Program-made: the position numbers and the translations under genes
Source: Progne subis subis
Taxonomy: Eukaryota; Chordata; Aves; Passeriformes; Hirundinidae
Assembly: GCA_022316685.1 (NCBI GenBank)
Contig: JAKJHU010000046.1
Span: 7,043,001-7,107,000, forward strand
Length of the DNA stretch: 64,000 nt
Direction: 5' to 3'
Shown: positions 62,101 through 64,000 of the stretch, in pieces
How positions within the stretch are numbered: the first letter of the stretch is position 1
Layout of the letters: each line of letters starts with the position of its first letter
Notes under the pieces: generated by a model
Database searches by the model: none
What the model was told of the DNA's origin: nothing
What the model saw: the letters and a program-made list of their open reading frames with translations, nothing else

Positions 62101-62853
62101 ACAATTTGGCAAATTCTGTTCATACAAGTATTACAGATTTCACTGTGGTTAGATAGGACAGCACTGGGCTCTTACTGGACCTTCAGTGACTTTCCTTGAA
62201 GGATGACAGTGTTTGTCCCAACAGGTGATCAGCTTTTCACAGTGTGCTCGGTATGTGTTCTTCACCAAACCTTACAGGTGAAATAATGGCCTTGGGTAGA
62301 ATTTTCTGTATGAATGCTATGGGGATATATTAGCCGTTATGACTGAAATACTAGAAACTTACTTTGTTATTACAGCTAAAAATATTAGTGCACAGAATAG
62401 CTGTTGTGATCTTCCTCTGATGTTCAGAGGACAGGTGGGATGCTTTGAAATAGAATGAAAATGAGAAGGTCAGCTCTGCTTTTATTGGAGATTCTGATGT
62501 TATTAACAATGCAGTGACTGCATTATGGCTGTTTGAAATGATGTAAATATGAAACTGGTTATTTCATAAGAAATAACATGTATTTTGGAGGTTCCTGTAA
62601 TAATGAAGTATGAATCACTAATATTGCAGGAAAGAGCAAGACAGGTATATTTATTTGTAGCTGTAGCAACAGTTAAAATGGAAAGCAAGGAATTTATCAC
62701 TTTTCTGATTGAAGATAGATACTGAGCAGACTTTTTCTTGCATGCACTTCTTCGCAGCCAAGTGTGATTGAAAATATGACAGAATTCAAGCGCAGTCTAC
62801 CGCTCTTCCCACTGGTGAAACCACATATCAATTTCATGGCTGCAAAACTGTGA
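11073..62853 (+). CDS. IDE: IDE, insulin-degrading enzyme (insulysin), complete; 25 coding-exon positions with alternative exon 15a/15b
   Basis: M16A zinc metallopeptidase that encloses and cleaves insulin, amyloid-beta, amylin and other short peptides in cytosol, peroxisomes and mitochondria. The exons listed below join in frame to 3075 nt (1024 residues plus stop); human IDE has 1019, the difference lying in exon 1. The inverted zinc motif HFCEH is at 113-117, the third ligand Glu194 is in SEHEKN, exosite residues are in [13 protein letters not shown] (exon 7), and the catalytic C-half residues Arg829 and Tyr836 are in [11 protein letters not shown]. An N-terminal Arg-rich presequence targets mitochondria when Met1 is used; Met47 corresponds to the human Met42 start. 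The C-terminus AKL resembles a PTS1 signal. All introns are GT-AG except intron 12 (GC-AG). No disabling change was seen. Transcribed divergently from KIF11, the conserved vertebrate arrangement. Confidence 0.97.
11186..19153 (+). other. IDE: IDE intron 1
   Basis: 8-kb intron, GC-rich for its first 350 bp and AT-rich afterwards. It holds a T26 run at 17003-17028 within a T/G-rich tract to about 17069. I see no extra exon, RNA gene or clear transposon. Open frames such as 14627-14899 have no recognisable similarity. Confidence 0.7.
17003..17069 (+). repeat. Poly-T and (TTG)n low-complexity tract in IDE intron 1
   Basis: T26 at 17003-17028 is followed by TTTTG units and (GTT)n. Simple-sequence tract; length is likely to be variable between individuals or assemblies. 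Confidence 0.9.
19154..19338 (+). CDS. IDE: IDE exon 2 (residues 38-99, Gly100 split): includes Met47 start
   Basis: 185 nt, acceptor ctttaag, donor gtaatc. Encodes [17 protein letters not shown] through [18 protein letters not shown] to ALDVHI. Met47 (ATG 19180-19182, A at -3) is the counterpart of the human internal start that yields non-mitochondrial enzyme. M16 N-domain begins here. Confidence 0.97.
20724..20931 (+). CDS. IDE: IDE exon 3 (residues 101-168): zinc-binding HxCEH
   Basis: 208 nt, acceptor cttgcag, donor gtaaac. Encodes [20 protein letters not shown]: His113 and His117 bind zinc, Glu116 is the general base. Ends HEHLEGALD plus two bases of Arg169. Confidence 0.98.
21011..21055 (+). 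repeat. Short direct duplication in IDE intron 3
   Basis: An 18-bp AT-rich unit beginning tcattatgat occurs at 21011-21028 and again, identical, at 21038-21055. Local slippage duplication. Confidence 0.75.
21772..21941 (+). CDS. IDE: IDE exon 4 (residues 169-225): third zinc ligand
   Basis: 170 nt, acceptor ctttag, donor gtttgt. Encodes [14 protein letters not shown], then [15 protein letters not shown] in which Glu194 is the third zinc ligand, ending HPFSKFGT. Confidence 0.97.
24070..24192 (+). CDS. IDE: IDE exon 5 (residues 226-266)
   Basis: 123 nt, acceptor ttacag, donor gtgagt. Encodes [20 protein letters not shown] to [12 protein letters not shown] of the N-terminal M16 domain. Confidence 0.96.
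25576..25688 (+). CDS. IDE: IDE exon 6 (residues 267-304)
   Basis: 113 nt, acceptor ttctag, donor gtacgt. Encodes [20 protein letters not shown] to PFQEEHLR. The frame stays open into the intron for about 150 bp, but the donor is fixed by the phase-0 join to QLYK. Confidence 0.96.
26099..26261 (+). CDS. IDE: IDE exon 7 (residues 305-358): exosite segment
   Basis: 163 nt, acceptor cctcag, donor gtgagt. Encodes [20 protein letters not shown], then [20 protein letters not shown], which forms the substrate N-terminus exosite in IDE structures. Confidence 0.97.
26869..26961 (+). CDS. IDE: IDE exon 8 (residues 359-389)
   Basis: 93 nt, acceptor acatag, donor gtaagt. Encodes [19 protein letters not shown] and [10 protein letters not shown], continuing the exosite strand. 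Confidence 0.96.
27144..27186. repeat. 43-bp AT-rich inverted repeat, IDE intron 8
   Basis: The outer arm tatttaaggt pairs with accttaaata and the inner part centres on (TTAA)n. The two arms are complementary except for a 3-base insertion in the left arm. Could form a hairpin or cruciform. Confidence 0.75.
27530..27621 (+). CDS. IDE: IDE exon 9 (residues 390-420)
   Basis: 92 nt, acceptor tttcag, donor gtaagt. Encodes [20 protein letters not shown] and [10 protein letters not shown]. Confidence 0.96.
29167..29247 (+). CDS. IDE: IDE exon 10 (residues 421-447)
   Basis: 81 nt, acceptor ttctag, donor gtgagt, phase 0 on both sides. Encodes [20 protein letters not shown] and KLGGMLH; mammals have KIAGILH here. 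Confidence 0.95.
30219..30256 (+). repeat. TTTA / CTTA tetranucleotide microsatellite, IDE intron 10
   Basis: About three TATT units are followed by about five TACT units, with interruptions. Confidence 0.85.
31270..31373 (+). CDS. IDE: IDE exon 11 (residues 448-481)
   Basis: 104 nt, acceptor ttttag, donor gtaagt. Encodes [20 protein letters not shown] to KLRPENV and two bases of Arg482. Confidence 0.96.
36912..37141 (-). mobile_element. Truncated LTR of an avian endogenous retrovirus
   Basis: Starts TGTTGTGGTTTAACCCC, the reverse complement of an LTR end of the same general type as the solo LTR at 8147-8706. AAACTCGTGGGTTGCGATA, GTTTAATAGGGAAAGC and GGGCAGGCAGGTGTTCAGCC follow, phrases typical of a common bird LTR read in reverse. 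It breaks off near 37141; the remaining U3 part is missing. Exact family needs a repeat library. Confidence 0.7.
37157..37202 (+). repeat. Exact 23-bp tandem duplication
   Basis: The unit beginning tgatcatttcaaat occurs twice head to tail (37157-37179, 37180-37202), immediately after the truncated LTR. Confidence 0.9.
37380..37507 (+). mobile_element. CR1 LINE 3' fragment
   Basis: Diverged match to the CR1 3' terminus: CACATGGTTTAGTTTTAGGTT, then gagttgaatgtgacatgatc, then CCCTTTCAAC and the terminal TCTATGATTCTTTG. The final ATTCT-type repeats are the CR1 hallmark. Confidence 0.7.
37840..37871 (+). other. Perfect 13-bp stem-loop 59 nt upstream of IDE exon 12
   Basis: Left arm TCTGGTGATGGAG (37840-37852), loop CAGAAA, right arm CTCCATCACCAGA (37859-37871); all 13 pairs are Watson-Crick. 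On the pre-mRNA it lies just upstream of the usual branch-point zone of intron 11. Confidence 0.85.
37931..38033 (+). CDS. IDE: IDE exon 12 (residues 482-516), followed by a GC donor
   Basis: 103 nt, acceptor ttttcag. Encodes [20 protein letters not shown] to ISDEVIK. The boundary is AAG|gcatgt, a GC donor; no GT gives an in-frame join to KWQNAD. A 13-bp stem-loop lies 59 nt upstream of the acceptor. Skipping this 103-nt exon would shift the frame. Confidence 0.95.
38034..39003 (+). other. IDE: IDE intron 12, GC-AG type
   Basis: 970-bp intron with donor AAG|gcatgt and acceptor gatctag. GC donors are spliced by the major spliceosome and are typically weaker and more often regulated. Nothing else recognised inside. 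Confidence 0.9.
39004..39126 (+). CDS. IDE: IDE exon 13 (residues 517-557)
   Basis: 123 nt, acceptor atctag, donor gtaaat, phase 0 on both sides. Encodes [19 protein letters not shown] to TQYPALIK; lies around the inter-domain linker. Confidence 0.96.
39567..39612. repeat. Perfect 46-bp palindrome, IDE intron 13
   Basis: The 23-base left arm beginning ATATAGTGAATATATATT is the exact reverse complement of the right arm, with no spacer. Fully AT-rich apart from GTG/CAC and TTC/GAA steps, so it is not merely a (TA)n run. Confidence 0.9.
39761..39843 (+). CDS. IDE: IDE exon 14 (residues 558-584, Ser585 split)
   Basis: 83 nt, acceptor acacag, donor gtatgc. Encodes [20 protein letters not shown] and CLNFEFF plus AG of Ser585. 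Both exon 15 alternatives start with the base completing this Ser. Confidence 0.97.
41106..41585 (-). mobile_element. Probable ERV LTR, reverse orientation
   Basis: Opens TGTCTTGGTTTAGGGCAAAT, and has TGTTTATTTAACAAGCACAG (a reversed AATAAA region) and a GC-richer downstream part. The opening phrases are familiar from a bird LTR read in reverse. The far end is uncertain because a CR1 tail abuts it near 41587. Boundaries and family are inference. Confidence 0.5.
41587..41670 (-). mobile_element. CR1 LINE 3' fragment (reverse)
   Basis: CATAGAATCATTGGTGTTGG, then CTTGAAAGATCTAGTCCAGC, matches the reverse complement of the CR1 3' end. Only the last roughly 80 bp are recognisable. Confidence 0.7.
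44142..44286 (+). CDS. IDE: IDE exon 15a (residues 585-633, major alternative)
   Basis: 145 nt, acceptor ttccag, donor gtaagt. Encodes [20 protein letters not shown] to QNTIYGMY. This is the exon used in the standard IDE isoform of mammals. It is the paralogue of exon 15b, 526 nt downstream, with 24 of 48 full codons encoding identical residues. Confidence 0.96.
44287..44812 (+). other. IDE: 526-nt intron between alternative exons 15a and 15b
   Basis: AT-rich with T runs. It is far too long for branch-point/donor crowding to explain mutual exclusion. Contains no further exon. Confidence 0.85.
44813..44957 (+). CDS. IDE: IDE exon 15b (alternative to 15a)
   Basis: 145 nt, acceptor tttgttag, donor gtaagt, same phases as 15a. 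Encodes [20 protein letters not shown] to [10 protein letters not shown]. It corresponds to the 15b exon known from mammalian IDE, whose product is reported to be less active. Conserved open frame and splice sites indicate a genuine exon. It replaces 15a rather than adding to it. Confidence 0.93.
44958..46898 (+). other. IDE: IDE intron between exon 15b and exon 16
   Basis: 1.9 kb of AT-rich intron with A/T homopolymers (for example A18 near 45788-45805). No gene, RNA or transposon recognised. Confidence 0.7.
46899..47009 (+). CDS. IDE: IDE exon 16 (residues 634-670)
   Basis: 111 nt, acceptor tccatag, donor gtaagc, phase 0 on both sides. Encodes [20 protein letters not shown] to FEIIKEA. Confidence 0.96.
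48277..48397 (+). CDS. IDE: IDE exon 17 (residues 671-710)
   Basis: 121 nt, acceptor gtttag, donor gtaatg. Encodes [20 protein letters not shown] to KDELKEALD. Confidence 0.96.
48925..49053 (+). mobile_element. CR1 LINE 3' fragment, IDE intron 17
   Basis: Strong match to the CR1 3' end: GGTGTCCCTGCCCAGTGGCA, then AACTAGATGATATTTAAG, then TTTTCAACCCAAGCCATTCT and terminal ATTCTATG. 5'-truncated, as CR1 copies usually are. Confidence 0.85.
49901..49992 (+). CDS. IDE: IDE exon 18 (residues 711-741)
   Basis: 92 nt, acceptor ttgtag, donor gttggt. Encodes [20 protein letters not shown] and [10 protein letters not shown]. Confidence 0.95.
52054..52165 (+). CDS. IDE: IDE exon 19 (residues 742-778)
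   Basis: 112 nt, acceptor ttccag, donor gtaagt. Encodes [20 protein letters not shown] to REVQLPD and one base of Arg779. Confidence 0.96.
53228..53395 (+). CDS. IDE: IDE exon 20 (residues 779-834): C-domain catalytic Arg829
   Basis: 168 nt, acceptor ttttag, donor gtgagt. Encodes [20 protein letters not shown] to NTLRTQEQL. Arg829 matches the human Arg824 that contacts the scissile region. The residue after the Arg-Thr pair is Gln where the human sequence has Lys. Confidence 0.96.
53785..53852 (-). mobile_element. CR1 LINE 3' fragment (reverse)
   Basis: GATTCATAGCATCACAGAAC, then TTTGGCTGAAAAAGACCTCT and AAGATCACTGAGTCCCAC: reverse complement of a CR1 3' end, moderately diverged. Confidence 0.75.
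54700..55830 (+). mobile_element. Degraded ancient CR1-type LINE, 3' reverse-transcriptase to tail region
   Basis: From about 55130 the sequence follows the old amniote CR1/L3 pattern: AATACTAATTTGGGAGAGGC, GCAAGTATGTGGGAAGATAG, a region like the usual 'aggtgcaaggt...' step, ACTGGCTAGG, CACGTTGCTGTGTAAAATGC then TGGGATATAT, and later AGGAAGACTGAAGAAAGG. All frames are broken. The upstream limit is vague; similarity is recalled by eye and should be confirmed with a repeat search. Confidence 0.55.
56121..56393 (+). CDS. IDE: IDE exon 21 (residues 835-925): catalytic Tyr836 and anion site
   Basis: 273 nt, acceptor gccaag, donor gtaaga. Starts [19 protein letters not shown]; Tyr836 corresponds to human Tyr831 in the catalytic chamber. 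EKPPHY and the basic stretch [12 protein letters not shown] (polyanion/ATP-responsive region) follow. The open frame extends upstream to 56039, but that part is intronic. Confidence 0.97.
58326..58387 (+). CDS. IDE: IDE exon 22 (residues 926-946)
   Basis: 62 nt, acceptor tgcag, donor gtaagt. Encodes [20 protein letters not shown] after completing Asp926. Confidence 0.95.
59742..59814 (+). CDS. IDE: IDE exon 23 (residues 947-970, Cys971 split)
   Basis: 73 nt, acceptor ctctag, donor gtgagt. Encodes [20 protein letters not shown] then EMDS. Mammals begin EMLAVDAP, so this edge is mildly divergent, but the frame and junctions hold. Confidence 0.94.
60933..60956 (+). repeat. 24-base G homopolymer, IDE intron 23
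   Basis: Uninterrupted G24 followed by AAAGG. G-quadruplex-prone and hard to sequence; exact length is uncertain in any assembly. Confidence 0.9.
61527..61594 (+). CDS. IDE: IDE exon 24 (residues 971-993)
   Basis: 68 nt, acceptor aaatag, donor gtaaaa. Encodes [20 protein letters not shown] then PQ. The Ala/Pro-rich tail differs from mammalian LSQAPALPQ. Confidence 0.94.
62758..62853 (+). CDS. IDE: IDE exon 25 (residues 994-1024) and stop
   Basis: 96 coding nt, acceptor tcgcag, stop TGA at 62851-62853. Encodes [20 protein letters not shown] then [11 protein letters not shown]. The AKL terminus matches the mammalian peroxisome-type signal. Confidence 0.96.
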   Translation, partial: PSVIENMTEFKRSLPLFPLVKPHINFMAAKL

Positions 62854-63110
62854 AGAACCCAAGTGGATGAAGAAATGCAAATGATCAGTACTGACATGGT
62901 TTCAGGGGACTTTGTGATGAACAAAATTATTAAAGATTATTGGGATAAATGGTTCTGTTCATTATGAAAGTCCCGAATTCCTTCTTGGTTCATTTGACAT
63001 CAGCTGTGTGTTAGGGATAGAGAGCATATAAAAATCAGTTGTGGTCATGTGTCATTTATATTACAGACAACCTGTTAAAAACCAAAATCAACTGAAACAA
63101 TAATAATAAA
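62854..63110 (+). other. IDE: IDE 3' UTR (minimum extent) with candidate poly(A) signals
   Basis: Non-coding after the TGA. ATTAAA occurs at 62929-62934 and canonical AATAAA at 63105-63110 within aataataataaa. The true cleavage site is unknown, and longer 3' UTRs are plausible. Confidence 0.6.
63105..63110 (+). terminator. IDE: Candidate AATAAA polyadenylation signal for IDE
   Basis: Canonical hexamer about 250 nt after the stop codon. The context is A-rich, which weakens the call; no transcript data are available here. Confidence 0.4.
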
Positions 63111-64000
63111 AAACTTGTAGATGCAGTATATTTTTAAAATAACATATCCCTTCAGATTTTCATTTTGATGAAATAACCCTCCAGAGCAAACAAAGTTGCT
63201 TGAAATGTGCTTGTTACTCCTGAAAAACACTGTTTAGTATCCCAATAATTATTTTATTGGGAATTGGAGGGGGTGAGATAAGTAAGTCCTTTTTGGGATG
63301 GGGTCAACAATTTTTCTTAAAAATAGAGACACTCACATTTTTTTGAAGTGACATGTTGAATGATACTTTTTTAATTGATCCTTAATGTAACCAACATATT
63401 TTCTATTTAAGTTTTATGTAGACCGGTGGGGCCGAAAAAAAGGAAATTTGACAACACAGTAATAGGTGAGAGAATTGTCTTAATGAGAATAATTGAAGAT
63501 AAGGGCATGATTTTAATATTTCTATACAAATTTGGGGGCATTTTATATTAAAACTAGTAAAATGCTGGAAACACTCTATTAGTGCATCTTATTTTTGTTA
63601 CCAAAAGTGTTGTCCCGGTCTCTCTCTGTCAGCATCCTGTTCAGATTTACAGCATTACTGTGAACTGTCCATTTGGTATATCAAATACTTTATTTGGTGT
63701 CCTTTTTTGTTTTCAGTTGCACACATGCTAATGGAGAACTCAGTCTGTTTTGCCTCAGCTGTGATGTTGGGTCTCAGTCCAGCAAAGCACTCATTGGTGC
63801 AAATAACTAAACACACACTAGGTCTTTACTCAAGAACAGGTGCTTGTCAAATAGGGGCTCTCTAAGGAGTCAGATACATCATTATTTCGATACGTGTATG
63901 GCTCCTTCTTGTCCTTCAGGAAGGTGTTTGGGACAGTGCAGTGCTGGGTTGCCTGTGCTTCAGGTTACATCACAAAGGGTTTGCTCCTGCTTCTGGAAAG
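63111..64000. other. IDE distal 3' UTR or downstream flank
   Basis: AT-rich sequence with no coding similarity. In other vertebrates the convergent neighbour MARCHF5 lies on this side, so a 3' UTR on the minus strand could enter here; a reversed AATAAA sits at 63689-63694. That is synteny inference only. Confidence 0.4.

Overview
This is vertebrate nuclear DNA, almost certainly from a bird. It holds two split genes, GT-AG introns and two CpG-island promoters. Its scattered repeats are of avian types: CR1 LINE 3' ends (terminal ATTCTATG-like motif) and endogenous-retrovirus LTRs of families familiar from bird genomes. The species cannot be fixed from the sequence alone. I found no bacterial, viral-coding or CRISPR content.

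Left end (9-4036, minus strand): the first five coding exons of KIF11, the tetrameric kinesin-5 Eg5. They encode residues 1-192 of the motor head, including the P-loop and drug-binding loop 5. The gene continues leftward out of the window. Its start lies in a CpG island (about 3540-4340) with an NF-Y CCAAT box and CHR-like motifs of the kind found in G2/M genes.

4340-10380: about 6 kb of non-coding DNA between the divergent genes. The main recognisable item is a 560-bp solo LTR (8147-8706).

10380-62853 (plus strand): a complete IDE gene (insulin-degrading enzyme, M16A zinc metallopeptidase) with 25 coding-exon positions spread over 52 kb. My spliced model has 3075 coding nt (1024 residues plus stop) and joins in frame throughout. 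Exon 1 encodes an Arg-rich mitochondrial presequence. Met47 is the counterpart of the human Met42 start of the cytosolic/peroxisomal form. The zinc site HFCEH (113-117) with Glu194, the C-terminal catalytic Arg829/Tyr836 and a C-terminal AKL are all present. Exon 15 exists as two 145-nt alternatives, 15a and 15b. Including both or neither runs into a stop within six codons, so splicing must choose exactly one. Intron 12 has a GC donor, and the exon before it has a perfect 13-bp stem-loop 59 nt upstream of its acceptor.

IDE introns hold a minus-strand LTR fragment (intron 11), an LTR-like block followed by a CR1 tail (intron 14), a degraded ancient CR1 (intron 20), two large AT-rich palindromes (introns 8 and 13) and a 24-base G run (intron 23). 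After the IDE stop (62854-64000) there is 3' UTR and flank with no further gene that I can support.

There is no obvious novel system here. The points most worth a second look are the exon 15a/15b arrangement, the exon 12 GC-donor and hairpin combination, the palindromes, and the LTR between the divergent promoters.
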